Part shown: positions 40,001-44,591 of the stretch, in pieces
How the letters are laid out: the number at the start of each line of letters is the position of its first letter
How positions within the stretch are numbered: position 1 is the stretch's first letter
DNA from: Phycicoccus avicenniae_A
GTDB lineage: Bacteria; Actinomycetota; Actinomycetes; Actinomycetales; Dermatophilaceae
NCBI RefSeq assembly: GCF_050496545.1
Contig: NZ_JBNVZV010000003.1
Coordinates: forward strand, 124,001 to 188,000
DNA length: 64,000 bases
Direction: 5' to 3'
Position numbers and translations under genes: made by a program
The notes under the pieces: model-generated
What the model was told of the DNA's origin: nothing
The model's input: only the letters and a program-made list of their open reading frames with translations
Databases searched by the model: none

Positions 40001-42070
40001 CGCCCCGCTCACGTTGCCGGTGCCGGTGGCGGTCGCGGTGTTGGTGGTCGTCGTCGAGAGCGTCTGGGTCAGGGTGTAGACCCACGCCTCCCCGATCTGG
40101 AGGAGGTTGTCGTTGTTCGTGTCGCCCGTGTGCGTCTGGCTGACCGTCCCCTTGTCGTCGGCCAACGTCACGGCGCGCAGGGGCTCGTTGCCGTTGTTGA
40201 TGACGGTGTACGTGTACGTGACCGGGCCGCTGATGTTCACCGTCGTCGGGCTGGCCGTCTTCGTGACCTGGATGCCCGGCGTGTACGCCAGGTTGCAGGT
40301 GGGGTCACCCGACCCGGCGACCCCGGGGTCGTCCGAGAGGGTCGAGCTGAGGCCGCTCGCCGTGACGGTCGCCTGGTTGCAGACCGAGCGGACCGCCGCG
40401 GTCAGGGAGTTGACGGTGACGCGGAAGGTCACCGTCGCCGAGGCACCCTGCGCCACGATGCCGCTGTTGACACCGCTCGAGTTGACCGCGGTCGACGTTG
40501 CGTAGGGGAAGAAGGGCGCGGACCCGGTGTCGGACACCGCCGTCCCGTTCAGCGTCGTGGAGTTGCGGACGTAGGTCGTGTTCGCCGGGATGGCGTCCTG
40601 CACGGCCGTCGCGAGCGCCGACAGCGTGCCGATGTTGTCGACCTTGACCGTGTAGGTCAGCGTCTCGCCACCCCGGACGGCGGTGCTCGGCGAGACGGTC
40701 TTCGTGACGCGCAGTGCGGGCTTGGGGATGGCGCAGGAGGCGAGGTCGCCGACGATGCGCAGGTTCGTGCCCGTGGTCTGCTGGGTCACCGTGCCGCGGT
40801 CGGGGTCGACCTTGTAGAGCGCGTAGGTGGCCGTCCCCGTGTTCGTCGACGTCGCGTAGAGCGTGCCGTCCGAGGAGAAGGCCAGGCCGTTGTAGAAGGC
40901 GCCGACGGTCGGGGCCGCGAAGGTGTTGACGAGCTGGGCGCTCGGGGTCGCGGTGGCCAGCGACGCGGCGGTGATGCGGTAGAGGTAGGTCGTCGTCGCA
41001 TCGGCGGCGAGCACGTACATCGTGCCGTTGCCGTCGAAGGCGATGTCTCCGGACTGCAGGCTCGAGAAGAGGACGCCGTTGCTCGTCGTCGGCGACTTCG
41101 CCGCGGAGAAGCCACCGGCCGCGGTCCACGAGTAGATGAGACCGGTGTTGGCGAAGCTCCAGAGCCGGCCGTTGACGTCGAACGCGAGCCGGTTGGTCAC
41201 GAACTCCTGGCCGCCGGTCGTGCCGTCGGCGACCTTGGTCTGCACCTGGGTGTTGAGGTCGACCCGGTAGAGGGTGTTGGAGAAGCTGCCGGAGACGTTC
41301 GAGGTGCGGGGTGTGTAGTAGAGGAAGTCCGGGTTGGTGGGGTCGATCGCGATGGCGGACGTGCTCCACGACCCGGTGAGTCCGGGCGGGACGATGTTCC
41401 CGACGGAGGTCGCGGTGGGGAAGATCCGGCCGTAGGACCCTGCGGTCGTCGACGACGTACCGACCGAGCCGTACCAGATGTTGGTGCAGGGGAAGAGCGG
41501 CTGCTGGACGGTGACCGTCGCCTGCGCGGTGCGGGTCAGCGAGCCGTCGCACTGCACGGGGCAGAAGCTGCCGTAGCCGAAGGTGAAGGTCGCGGTGCTC
41601 GTGGCCGTCGCGGTGACGGTCGTCGTGCAGCGGAAGACGAGCGACCCGCCGGCGTCGACCACCCGCGTGTTGTCGACCCCCGTCGTCGAGCCGCCGGAGA
41701 CGTACTCGATCGCGGGACACACCGTGTCGGTGGCCGACTGGAAGAAGAGCCGGGAGTCGCCGTTGTTGGCCAGCGTGTACGTGTAGGTGACGCTGCCGCC
41801 CCCGTAGGGCAGCGAGGTCGGGTTCGCGCTGACCGACAGGGTGGCGCTGGGCGCGGCAGCGGCGAGGCCGGTCGTGGTGCCCGCGCCGGCCGGTGCCTGT
41901 GCGGTGGTGGCGGCGGCGGGCGGAGCGGCCTGGGCACTGGCGGGGAGGACGACGGCGCCGCCGAGGACCACGACGAGCGCGGTGGCGAGGAGCATCGCGA
42001 GGCGGCGGCGGGCGGGCAGGCGCTCGCCCGGACCGAGACCCAGCAGTCTCCCGAGGAGCGAGCCGCGCAC
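19007..42070 (-). CDS. Giant LAXTG-anchored repeat adhesin, 7687 residues
   Basis: A 23-kb gene. Order: long signal peptide (residues 1-48, PASAQA cleavage); beta-rich region; propeller-like region about 193-442 with repeats such as GDIAFDGNGTMYVLA and GLAFSSDGTLYATS; DUF11-type modules about 445-705; two modules of another type (about 705-848 and 1083-1225, each ending LPAGQEAG...NNAAC); then 57 repeats of about 116 residues (DUF7507/DUF11-like) beginning at 850. Each repeat opens with KTAGxVxDxNGxGxxDAGD and ends near LTQADVDAGxVxNTA. A sortase signal LAQTG (residue 7646), a membrane helix and RRRGAG complete it. LAXTG is the class E sortase motif. It is therefore predicted to be exported, wall-anchored and a long fibrous adhesin or stalk. 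GTG at 42070 is chosen for the signal peptide and the GAAGGTGGA site; an in-frame TTG far upstream is unlikely. No sortase gene is in the window. Confidence 0.9.
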   Translation of the reverse strand: MRGSLLGRLLGLGPGERLPARRRLAMLLATALVVVLGGAVVLPASAQAAPPAAATTAQAPAGAGTTTGLAAAAPSATLSVSANPTSLPYGGGSVTYTYTLANNGDSRLFFQSATDTVCPAIEYVSGGSTTGVDNTRVVDAGGSLVFRCTTTVTATATSTATFTFGYGSFCPVQCDGSLTRTAQATVTVQQPLFPCTNIWYGSVGTSSTTAGSYGRIFPTATSVGNIVPPGLTGSWSTSAIAIDPTNPDFLYYTPRTSNVSGSFSNTLYRVDLNTQVQTKVADGTTGGQEFVTNRLAFDVNGRLWSFANTGLIYSWTAAGGFSAAKSPTTSNGVLFSSLQSGDIAFDGNGTMYVLAADATTTYLYRITAASLATATPSAQLVNTFAAPTVGAFYNGLAFSSDGTLYATSTNTGTATYALYKVDPDRGTVTQQTTGTNLRIVGDLASCAIPKPALRVTKTVSPSTAVRGGETLTYTVKVDNIGTLSALATAVQDAIPANTTYVRNSTTLNGTAVSDTGSAPFFPYATSTAVNSSGVNSGIVAQGASATVTFRVTVNSLTAAVRSVCNQATVTASGLSSTLSDDPGVAGSGDPTCNLAYTPGIQVTKTASPTTVNISGPVTYTYTVINNGNEPLRAVTLADDKGTVSQTHTGDTNNDNLLQIGEAWVYTLTQTLSTTTTNTATATGTGNVSGAAASDTDTATVTVTRPTLNLAKTAGAVTGPAGDGTYRATYTVTVGNTGNGAGTYGPITDTPAFAANLQPTGASWSGQATGSATGAGPYSIGAAGTSIAAGATHTYTVVVTFRYTNGTQAVACAGTGTGLYNGATLPAGQEAGGTTDNAACATPPAPPAPGLTLTKTAGALQDLDGNGADAGDRIVFSFVVRNSGNVDLDTVALSDAKVGLPALTCPATTLAVGASMTCTAVSYTVTQADVDAGAVANTATVRGNAPNGVTTTATSSTSTPLPPSPRLSLTKAVAEVTDVNTNGVTDPGDRIRYTFSVTNTGNVTLGSLTVTDAKLGLSAVACTTGSLAPGATATCTTSPVYTVTSADVTAGAVTNSATASASPVSGGSVTSNTSSTSTPVASAASLDVVKTAGSLSALDPETGRYTATYTVQVVNSGQTPTTYGALTDTASFGPGIAVEGASWTGPTTGTSSTTGPYTLAPAGTSVGGTTTQTWTVTVRLHMTRTTPSTACAGPGSGLYNAASLPAGQEAGSTANNAACLAPPTPPAPSIDLVKTVQGVQDVNGNGLTDAGDRITWAFTVRNTGTIALAGASVSDPRLAAAGITITCADPALSVGESTACTVSGPYTITAADVTAGAVANTATATGTPPFLPAVTDTDSTSTPTQTASLVLTKTAGAVTDANGSGRQDAGDAVAYTFSIRNTGNTALSDLRIGDARLGLGNVLCAAGPLAAGATTSCTRTYTLTQADVDAGSVTNTATATGTPPNGATPVSNTSSATVTVAPTNGLALTKTASGIADTNADGRPSAGDRITYGFSVRNTGTTTLTNVTVTDAKLGVSGAACVATLAPGATATCSTVVAYPITQADVDAGSVTNTASATATPPSGAAPTASSSTTTPVTTVAAISLTKTAGAVADTNGSGRQDAGDRVTYSFTVTNTSNVTLGNVTVTDAKLGPVTCVRTTLTPGQSTTCSAAAYVLTQADLDAGRVDNTASVSGTTPGGGTATATAAAVVTLVPAASVALVKVSEPVQDLDGNGPDVGDTVAYSFRVTNTGNQSLSTLKITDAKLGINGSACAAGPLAPGATATCVAPAPYVLTQADVDAGFVENTATVDGTAPAGPVTASDVERRALAPTSSVSLRKVAGAVTDLDGNGQDAGDTVAYSFEVTNTGATTLRDGVVIDPKLGLTAFTCAPGAIAPGQSVSCPAPREYVLTQADVDAGGVTNTASVSATTPTGGTTAVTTGTSTRPIVPTNSIALTKTAGAVVDTDDNGPDAGDTVTYTFTVRNTGGSTLDDIRLDDALLGLSGSVCAAGPLAPGATLSCPSATYTLTQADLDAGQVVNTATASATPRAGSRPTASASAVRDVDQLATLTVAKTAGPVVDANGSGRQDAGDTVSYGFRVTNTSNVTLSLVRVSDAMLGLSGEVCGTGTLAPGASTTCSGFIHTLTQQDVDAGRVQNTATASGRTPGGTTATAVATAVRDVTAPSSLSATKTAGAVVDANGSGRQDAGDTVTYTFTLQNTGASTLTAPRVTDPQVGVVDYACGTGSLAPGASATCTAPAYTLTQADLNAGRVDNTATAAATTPAGDTVSASASATRPLSAAPALELTKRASAVTDVDGNGADAGDTITYSFAVRNTGNVSLTDVRVDDAKLGLSGTLCVTGPLAPGAASDCTATRTYTLTQADVDSGAVSNTATATATGASGGTASDGSSTTTTLTTVAAVALTKTAGAVVDANADGRQSAGDTVAYTFTVRNVSTVTLSSVSVSDPRLGTVTCTATTLAPGASTTCTAAPYRLTQADLDAGTVVNTASVTASDPRGGTATAAASATVTLTPPTTLALDKSAGPVVDVDGNGVDVGDTITYSFSVTNTGSVTVTNVVVNDNKLRLTGYLCAAGPVAPGQTVGCTAPAFVLAQGDVDSARVENLATVTATTPGGGTSTPPGQDSVVTPLSPTSALLLLKTGGELRDANDDGLPSAGDEVVYTFTVTNTGATTLRDIRVTDDKLGLVDYLCSAGPVAPGASVTCQGPRPYVLTQADVDSGSIENTATATGRPQVGSTVSDSDTATTPVDQVAEIILDKAVGSVADTNGTGRVDAGDRVTFTVTVTNTAAVTLTDLAVSDPRAGAVTCVPTVLGPGEQATCTVPPVTITQAEADRGAVSNTATATALEPGGGTVTSTDTANLPIAQVDAAQLDKTAGAVLDTNTSGTVDAGDTVTYTFAVLNTGTTTLRTVLVDDARIGLSGFSCAGGGSPLTPRNTRTCTSPPYTLTQADIDAGRVDNTATIRATGSAGTATAQDDATVLLPSSGDIELTKSASTPVDIDADGRIEAGDTITYTFLLRNTSTVTLTDVTVSDPLLGLDGARCGAASLAPGATTTCTRTHVVTQAELDAGGVDNTASARALRPDGSASTDTSSARVPLPGTSQLQLTKSASGVVDGDGNGPDAGDTLEYSFSVRNLGTTSLTDVRVSDPRTGTEAVLCAAGPLAPGATVPCAATATYTLTQADVDAGAVANTATATAVPPYGTTPTATSSTLTPVDSVASISLTKSGSAPEDTDGSGSVTVGDTVRWSFTVTNTTTVTLKAVRVVDPSAGEVTCPVTTLAPGESTVCTIAGHRLDQAEVDAGRVDNTATVRAEDPRDVTVTDTDSTSVTFAPPSSLTLEKTAGPVVDTNGSGREGVGDTVTYTFSVRNTGATTLSSVTVDDARIGVTGLACGTALAPGATTSCSATYTLTQTDVDAGRVDNTATASAGTPSGGSVTDDDAASVTIRPTTSVELTKTASGVTDVDGNGPDAGDTVEYSFSVRNTGSSTLTAVTLDDPLLGLEDETCTTTPLAPFAVQPCAGTFVHVLTQAEVDAGAVRNTATATATSAAGATATDDSTATVSVDTLAALRLDKAVTGVADTNGSGRRDAGDTVTYGFTVTNTSAVTLTSVTVEDSRIGRAQSVCGTGTLAPGASTTCSSTYVLTQPDADADRVDNTAVARAATPTGGTVEDDDTASLVLGAPASVELTKTAGVVVDANGSGRQDAGDTVEYSFSVRNTGAVSLTDLRLEDPVAGLSNALCAAGPLLPGTSTPCAVRGTHVLTQGEVDAGVVDNTAVVSAAAATGGRVTDAAEASRAVDSSPLVDLAKEGSAVVDTDANGADAGDTVTWTFTVTNTGPTTLTGVTVTDPRIGVDALVCAPSLAPGQVVRCAVDYSLTQDDVDAGTVENTAGVTGTDTRGRTATDDATASVAVDALAEITLDKTAGDPTTAQGADPERVDAGDTVTYTFTVRNTSAVTLRGVTVTDPLVGSVTCPLTTLAPGGSTTCTAPAYVLTQDDLDTGVLDNRAEVAATGTNGTVRAADVATVTLPQESGIVLTKLSGGVSDTDGSGRVDAGDTIDYSFRVTNTGTTRLDPVRIDDARLDVSGLPCGSAPLEPGETRTCSGPVLVLTQADIDAGSVTNTATATGTDPGGRDVTDEDTTTTRFDGPATLSLAKSAGAVQDTNGSGRQDAGDTVTYTFTVTNTGARTLRDIAVRDELVGATALPCATGLAPGASATCSADLVLTQEDVDRGRVDNTADATATTPDGGSVSADASASVVLAPATGLDLTKTASAIRDVDGNGADAGDTITYSFTVRNTGTTRLTDVLLTDPMLGLDAVPCSAGPLQPGETVGCDTAYVHTLTQADVDAGSVANTASAAATTPTGSAPSDTSSTVTPLDRVAELRLEKAVGSIADANDSGRVDAGDTTTYTFTITNTSNVTLSTVRLTDARLGLEDEVCGAGSLAPGASTECTSDPYVLTQADVDAGRVDNSATATATGPDGSSTRADAAATLRVPTVNSMSLDKTAGTPTTDRGLDPTTTDAGDVVDYSFRVTNTGTQTLDLLTVADPRIGLTALRCVATLAPGRSVDCAGSYTLTQADIDAGGLSNTATATGFTPPGDPVRTTDGADLEVTGRNALALTKSASAVADTDGNGADAGDTIEYSFSVRNDGTTTLRDLTLTDPLLGLSAAPCASGPLAPGASIPCDRTWTYTLTQDDIDAGAVSNTATATAVPPSGTPSTASSSTTTPMTTLAELTLVKSAGDVVDTDGDGVASAGDTIAYSFTVENVSNVTVRVIQVADPNLDDIRCAAITLRPGDTTTCSAPAYVLTQADVDAGRVDNTATAVGLDPQDVETTATDTVTTRLRTSGSLRMAKTAGDVVDANGSGRIDAGDTVTYGFAVTNTGSTNLSDVSVDDARLGVQGLRCGSGALRPGATVPCPPAVHELTQADIDAGEVLNTATAAGRTPSGDPVTDDDSATVRFSGPSSVRLDKSVSEVVDVDADGRADEGDRLAYTFVVTNTGTMTLTDPVIDDPLLVLDGFACAPGVLAPGASATCEAPRPYTLTAADVDAGVVENTATVSAGTPAGGSVIDEDSASAPLDRVAQVRIVKTAGDVADANDSGRVDAGDTVAFTLRVENTSNVTLTDIAVSDPLLGAVTCPTSTLAAEATTTCSAGVHTLTQADVDAGRVDNTARVTATSPVSVVSDEDSVRVPLTGAASISLTKTAGPVVDVDANGPDAGDTVTWTLEVTNTGTVTLDSVLVDDELLALTEFACGSGPLAPGASRTCVLPTYALTQDDVDAGAVTNSATVAGTPPTGDPVTDTDSASATLTPGGALTLDKQVVGIADTDDSGRDDAGDTVTYRFTATNTGATTVTGLVLDDPRLGLAGVRCGDATLAPGASTTCERPYVLTQADVDAGRADNEAAVRGTDSRGAAVRAEDGATVTFVPTTAVELTKTASGVRDSNGDGRVSAGDEVEFAFSVRNAGDVSLRDLVVDDARLGVDGLPCAAGPLAPGDTAVCATTVSYVLTASDLDAGAVLNTATVTATPSTGGTVTDDASAVVPLDRLAGLELTKTAGPVVDANQSGRLDAGDTVAYALSVRNVGTTTLRGVAVTDPLLGDVTCPTGPLAAGASTTCTADPYVLTQTDLDAGRVDNTATASATDPDGEPTSDLGTAVVELDAAPGIALAKSAGAVVDANDDGRVDAGDRITYTFRVTNTGTTTLGGVTVDDDRLGLTGLACGTGPLAPGETRSCTAGYVLTQADLDAGSVTNTATATGTDPAGRDVTGEGSTTTRFDGAAALGLTKTAGSVQDTNDSGRQDAGDTVTYTFTVTNTGARTLRDVAVRDELVGATALPCAATLAPGASASCTADVVLTQEDVDRGRVDNFADATATTPSGTTVSADDSASVVLTPATGLDLTKTASAIRDVDGNGADAGDTITYSFTARNTGTTRLTDVRLTDAMLGLDAVLCSAGPLQPGETVGCDTAYVHVLTQADVDAGSVANTASATATTPTGAAPSDTSSTVTPLDRVAQLRLEKTVGAIVDANDSGRVDAGDTATYTFAITNTSNVTLGSVRLTDARLGLEDVVCGDGTLAPGATTECTSDPYVLTQTDVDAGRVDNAATATATGPGGVSTRADATASLRVPVTDSMTLQKTAGTPTTDRGTDPATTDAGDVVEYGFRVTNTGTQTLDLLTVADPRIGLTALRCVATLAPGESVDCAGSYTLTQADVDAGGFSNTATATGFTPAGDPVSATDDADLVLAGRNALALTKTASAIADTDGNGADAGDTIEYSFSVRNDGTTTLRDLTVTDPLLGLVAAPCATGPLAPGASVPCDRTWTYTLTQDDVDAGAVRNTATATAVPPSGTAPTGSSSTTTPMTAVARLTLVKTAGDVVDVDDDGVASAGDTIAYAFTVRNVSTVTVRAIRVTDPNLQDVQCDAVTLRPGGTTTCSAPAYVLTQADVDAGRVDNTATVVGLDPQDVETTATDTVTTPLATSGSLRLAKTAGDVVDANGSGRVDAGDTVAYAFSVTNTGSTTLTDVAVDDSLLGVSGIRCGGGLLAPGARVDCPPVVYTLTQADIDAGEVVNTATATGRTPSGDPVTDDDSATVTPTGPSSVRLDKSVSEVVDVDGDGRADEGDRLTYTFVVTNTGATTLTDPVVTDPLLGLDGFACAPGELAPGASATCEAPQPYTLTAADVDAGVVDNTASVSADSASGAVTDDDSASAPLDRVAQVRIVKAAGDVVDANDSGRVDAGDTVSYTLRVENTSNVTLTDVAVSDPLLGTVTCPTTTLAAGATTTCTAAAYTLTTADLDAGRVDNTARVTATSPVSVVSDEDSVRVPLTGAASVSLTKTAGPVVDVDANGPDAGDTVTWTLEVTNTGTVSLDAVVVDDPLLGLTGFACGAGALAPGASRSCVPPTYVLTQEDVDAGAVTNTATVSGTPPTGDSVTDSDSATATLTPGGALTLDKEVVDLADTNDSGRDDAGDTVTYRFTVTNTGATSVADLVLDDARLGLVGVRCGDATLAPGASTGCERSYVLTQADVDAGRVDNEAAARGTDSRGAAVRAEDRATAVLDAAAGIELTKTASGVRDTNEDGRVSAGDEVEFAFSVRNTGDVTLRDVVVDDPRVGVDGLACAAGPLAPGDELACAATVTYVLTAADLDAGAVLNTATATATPTTGGTVTDDASAVVPLDRLAGLELTKTAGPVVDANRSGRSDAGDTVTYTFTLRNAGTTTLTGLAVDDPLLGAVTCPTGPLAAGASTTCTADPYVLTQADVDAGRVDNTATASATDPAGDPVSAVDTAVVEIDGAAGIGLEKSAGAVVDADDDGRQSPGDTVTYTFTVTNTGTTSLDDVTVDDARLGLADLACGTGPLAPGDERACTATYTLTQADLDAGRVDNIATASGSSGGPQGPRVAATDDVTVPLTGVASLSLVKTGTLVDEDGDGLATEGETIRYAFRVTNTGTVTLNDVAVSDPRLGGTVRCPAGPLAPGDSVDCDVLAYAVTAGDAAAGSIRNVAVATAVSDTAGVPDPAPSESTAVVEARPPSGVVLTKTARLLDEDGDGRADAGERIAYTFSVRNSGQNPLTDVRLTDPMLGLAGALCTAGPLAPGAEQDCASLTRTHIVTATEARSGEVVNRASVSAADPYDGVVSDSDTAVVTAAEGSATPPPAGGGGPLAQTGSELLRGLVLGLLLLLGGVVAVRVSRRRGAGADTEPRA
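19121..19135 (-). other. LAQTG sortase signal of the giant protein
   Basis: Codes LAQTG, followed by a 20-residue hydrophobic helix (LVLGLLLLLGGVVAV) and an Arg-rich tail. Such LAXTG signals are recognised by class E sortases in high-GC actinobacteria. Confidence 0.8.
19874..24760 (-). repeat. Second copy of duplicated 14-repeat block (units 42-55)
   Basis: Units 42-55 match units 28-41 one by one in order, including odd members such as TAGTPTTDRG (unit 45 against 31) and SVSEVVDVD (49 against 35). Length 4887 bp. For example, GTCGTTGGCG at 21920 corresponds to 26801. Confidence 0.85.
24761..29644 (-). repeat. First copy of duplicated 14-repeat block (units 28-41)
   Basis: 4884 bp, directly adjacent to and in the same orientation as the copy at 19874-24760. 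DNA offset between matching landmarks is 4881-4884 bp. The copies differ at many third-codon positions and some residues, so the duplication is not recent. Confidence 0.85.
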
Positions 42071-42201
42071 CCTGCGTCCACCTTCGTTGTGCCGGTGGCC
42101 CTGCTCCGCCGGAATGGGACCGGAGTGTCGGATGACCCCCCGGAAGGAACTCGACGCACCGTGGCTCGCGAGCGCGCGATGCCTCGCCACGATAGGACCT
42201 C

Positions 42202-42215
42202 TGACAACGTTGTCA
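42202..42215. promoter_or_regulatory. LacI-type operator palindrome before the giant gene
   Basis: TGACAACGTTGTCA is a perfect 14-bp palindrome with the central CG typical of LacI/GalR-family operators. It overlaps the last two bases of the candidate -10 box and lies 132 bp before the start codon, so a bound repressor would block transcription. Confidence 0.5.
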
Positions 42216-42242
42216 TATACCCCGGCGGGCTTCTTGACCGAA
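42214..42242 (-). promoter_or_regulatory. Candidate promoter of the giant surface protein gene
   Basis: On the minus strand TTCGGT (42242-42237), 17 nt and TATATG (42219-42214) fit a -35/-10 pair. The region is notably A/T-rich against its surroundings. Confidence 0.45.
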
Positions 42243-42284
42243 CCCTTGCCAAGACTTGACCTTGTTCTACTATTCGTCGACCGA

Positions 42285-42298
42285 GGATTGATCAATCC
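42285..42298. promoter_or_regulatory. Second palindrome upstream of the giant gene
   Basis: GGATTGATCAATCC is a perfect 14-bp palindrome about 43 bp upstream of the candidate -35 box and 37 bp past the stop of the ECF transporter gene. Activator or second operator site is possible; a terminator role is less likely given its length. Confidence 0.3.
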
Positions 42299-42334
42299 CC
42301 CCTCCGGACAGGCAGGTTCCCCGGATGACCGGCG

Positions 42335-44587
42335 TCATCCGCCGGAGCGGACGAGGACCGCCAGGACGGTCGGGAGGGTCGCGAGCAGGACGAGCAGGCT
42401 GTCCGCTCCGTGCCACGGCGCCGGTGCCCACCAGGTGCGCCGCCGGGCCGTGGCGAAACCGCGGGCGTCCATCGCCACCGACAGCTCGACGGCGGCGCCG
42501 AGGGTGCGCACGAGCAGTCCGGTCGTCGACGCGGCGAGGTGGCGCGCGACCTCCCCCGGACGGCGCACCCTCGACCCGAGCCCGCGGACCCGTCGGGCCC
42601 GGCCGATCTCGGTCCAGACCGCCCCGAAGGTGTGCACCCGCTGGAGCGCCGCGGCCGTGGCCACGACCGGGCGGTCGGGCAGGTGGAGGCGCTGGGCGAG
42701 GTGGTCACCGAGCCGGTCGGGGTCGACCCACGGCAGGAGCACGGCCGAGGGGATGACGATGAGGAGCACCCGCAGCGCGACGGTGAGGGCGGTGTCGAGG
42801 TCGTGGCCGGCGAGCCACCAGGTGGACCATCCGGTCGACAGCGCGGCGAGCGCACCCGGGAGGGTGCGCAGCAGCACTCGACGCAGCCTGCCGGTCGGGG
42901 CCGGCCCCGGCCCGGGAGCGGCCAGGGCCACCCCGGCGAGGACCACCTGGGCGGCGAGGACCACCAGCGAGGTCGTCCAGTGCGGCGAGACGACGCCCGC
43001 CGGGATGCCGAGCATCGCGCCGGCGAGGAGGGCGAGCGGTCCGCAGCGGGCGGCCAGCGGCACCCGTCGGGAAACCGGCTCCGGGGGCCTCGCGGGGGCC
43101 ACGAGCGAGTGCACCCGGTCCGCGCGCGCCACGACCTCGGCGTCGTGGGTGGCGGCGACGACCGCACCGCCGGCGGCCCGGTGGGCGGCGACGAGACCCA
43201 CGACCGCGGCCCAGGTGTGCCGGTCCTGCCCCACCGTCGGCTCGTCGGCCAGGAGCACCGGCGGCCCGTGGTGCAGGGCAGCGGCGACGGCGAGCCGCCG
43301 CTGCTCGCCGCCGGACAGGTGGCGGGGGTCGGCCGCGGCGAGCTCCGAGAGGCCGAGGGCGTCGAGCAGGGCGAGGGCCCGCGCCTCCTCCTGCGGGTCG
43401 GTTCGCCCGAGGGTGCGCGAGGTGACGAGGACCTCGTCCACGACGGTCCGGGCCACGAGGGTCGAGCTGGCCCACTGCGGGACCCAGGCGAGCCGGGCGG
43501 CCAGGCCGGCCGCGTCGAGCCGGCGCGGGTCCGCCGCCTCGTCGCCGGGGCCGACGCGGACCGCGCCGTCCGGGGTGGGGTCGAGGAACCCGGCCAGCGT
43601 CGCCAGGACGGTCGACTTGCCGGAGCCGCTCGGGCCGACGAGGACGGTCAGGCCGCCCGGCGGGGCATCCAGCGGCTCGTCCAGCCGGGCTGCGGGCACC
43701 GTGCGGCTGCTGCCGTCCACGAGGCGGACCGTGCGCTCGACCGCGAACGGCGTCGCGGTGAGGGCGGACTCGTTCCGGCCGGTCTGGGGACGCGCCACGA
43801 GGGCGGGGTCGACCGGGAGCGGCCGAGGGGCCGGTTCGCCGGGCACCCAGAGGCCCATCGCGAGCAAGGTGTCGCGTTCGGCGGCCAGCACCTCCGCCAC
43901 CGGGCCGTCGGCGACGACGCGGCCGTCGGCGGAGAGGACGACGAGCCGGTCGACGAGCGGCACCCACGGACCGAGCACGTGCTCGACGACGACGAGGGTC
44001 CGCGGGTCGTCGGCCGCGAGGGCCGCCACGGCATCGCGGACCTCGGCGGCACAGCCGGGGTCGAGCATCGCGGTCGGCTCGTCGAGGAGGACGAGCGAGG
44101 GGTCGAGGGCGAGCGTGCCGGCCAGGGCGAGGCGCTGCGTCTGCCCGCCGGAGAGCGCGGAGGTCGGGGTGTCGAGGGGCAGGTCGCCGAGGCCGACCGC
44201 CGCGAGGGCACGCTCGACGGTGGCGGCCATGCCGGCGGGGTCGGCCCCGACGTTCTCGAGGCCGAAGGCGACGTCGCGGCCGACGGTGGCCGCGACGACA
44301 CCGCTGCCGGGCTCCTGGAGCACGAGCCCGACCGCGCCGGGGCGCTCGCCGGGCGCGACGCCGTCGAGCCTCACCGACCCCGAGAGCTCGCCCGGCTCGA
44401 GCGAGCCGAGCATCCCGGTGAGCGCGCGGAGCAGGGTCGACTTGCCGGCCCCGGACGCCCCGGCGAGCAGGACGCGCTCGCCGGGGCGCACGGTGAGCGT
44501 CACGTCGCGCAGCACGGGCTCGCGGCGGCCGACGGGGCGCCAGGTCAGCCCCTCGACCTCGACGCTCCCGCGCTGCGCGGTGCGCAC
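42335..44587 (-). CDS. ECF transporter energising module, EcfA-EcfA-EcfT fusion
   Basis: 750 residues with three modules. First ABC ATPase about 1-250: Walker A GASGAGKST near residue 43, signature LSGGQTQRLALAG, Walker B LVLLDEPTAMLD. Second ABC ATPase about 285-495: Walker A GPSGSGKST, signature LSGGEQRRLAVAA, Walker B VLLADEPTVGQD. C-terminal EcfT-like membrane domain about 510-750 with several helices and the coupling motif ARRVRGLGSRVRRPGE near residue 665. The energy-coupling parts, usually two or three genes (YkoD has both ATPases, YkoC is T), are one chain here. It should power the YkoE-type S component encoded just upstream (4-bp gap) to import thiamine precursors. GTG start. TPP riboswitch upstream. 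Confidence 0.85.
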   Translation of the reverse strand: MRTAQRGSVEVEGLTWRPVGRREPVLRDVTLTVRPGERVLLAGASGAGKSTLLRALTGMLGSLEPGELSGSVRLDGVAPGERPGAVGLVLQEPGSGVVAATVGRDVAFGLENVGADPAGMAATVERALAAVGLGDLPLDTPTSALSGGQTQRLALAGTLALDPSLVLLDEPTAMLDPGCAAEVRDAVAALAADDPRTLVVVEHVLGPWVPLVDRLVVLSADGRVVADGPVAEVLAAERDTLLAMGLWVPGEPAPRPLPVDPALVARPQTGRNESALTATPFAVERTVRLVDGSSRTVPAARLDEPLDAPPGGLTVLVGPSGSGKSTVLATLAGFLDPTPDGAVRVGPGDEAADPRRLDAAGLAARLAWVPQWASSTLVARTVVDEVLVTSRTLGRTDPQEEARALALLDALGLSELAAADPRHLSGGEQRRLAVAAALHHGPPVLLADEPTVGQDRHTWAAVVGLVAAHRAAGGAVVAATHDAEVVARADRVHSLVAPARPPEPVSRRVPLAARCGPLALLAGAMLGIPAGVVSPHWTTSLVVLAAQVVLAGVALAAPGPGPAPTGRLRRVLLRTLPGALAALSTGWSTWWLAGHDLDTALTVALRVLLIVIPSAVLLPWVDPDRLGDHLAQRLHLPDRPVVATAAALQRVHTFGAVWTEIGRARRVRGLGSRVRRPGEVARHLAASTTGLLVRTLGAAVELSVAMDARGFATARRRTWWAPAPWHGADSLLVLLATLPTVLAVLVRSGG

Positions 44588-44591
44588 GGTG

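Noticed and set aside
19007..42070. Regular DNA spacing of about 348 bp as a possible CRISPR or satellite array
   Set aside because: Repeats are imperfect, long and in one coding frame, with variation mostly at third codon positions. They are protein repeats, not spacer arrays.
30815..42259. Plus-strand open frame of 3814 codons
   Set aside because: Same reason: an antisense shadow of the giant gene with no start context and no recognisable protein.
42070..42295. N-terminal extension of the giant protein to a TTG at 42295
   Set aside because: The added residues are not a signal peptide and would cross the promoter and operator. The GTG at 42070 has a ribosome site and starts a proper signal peptide.
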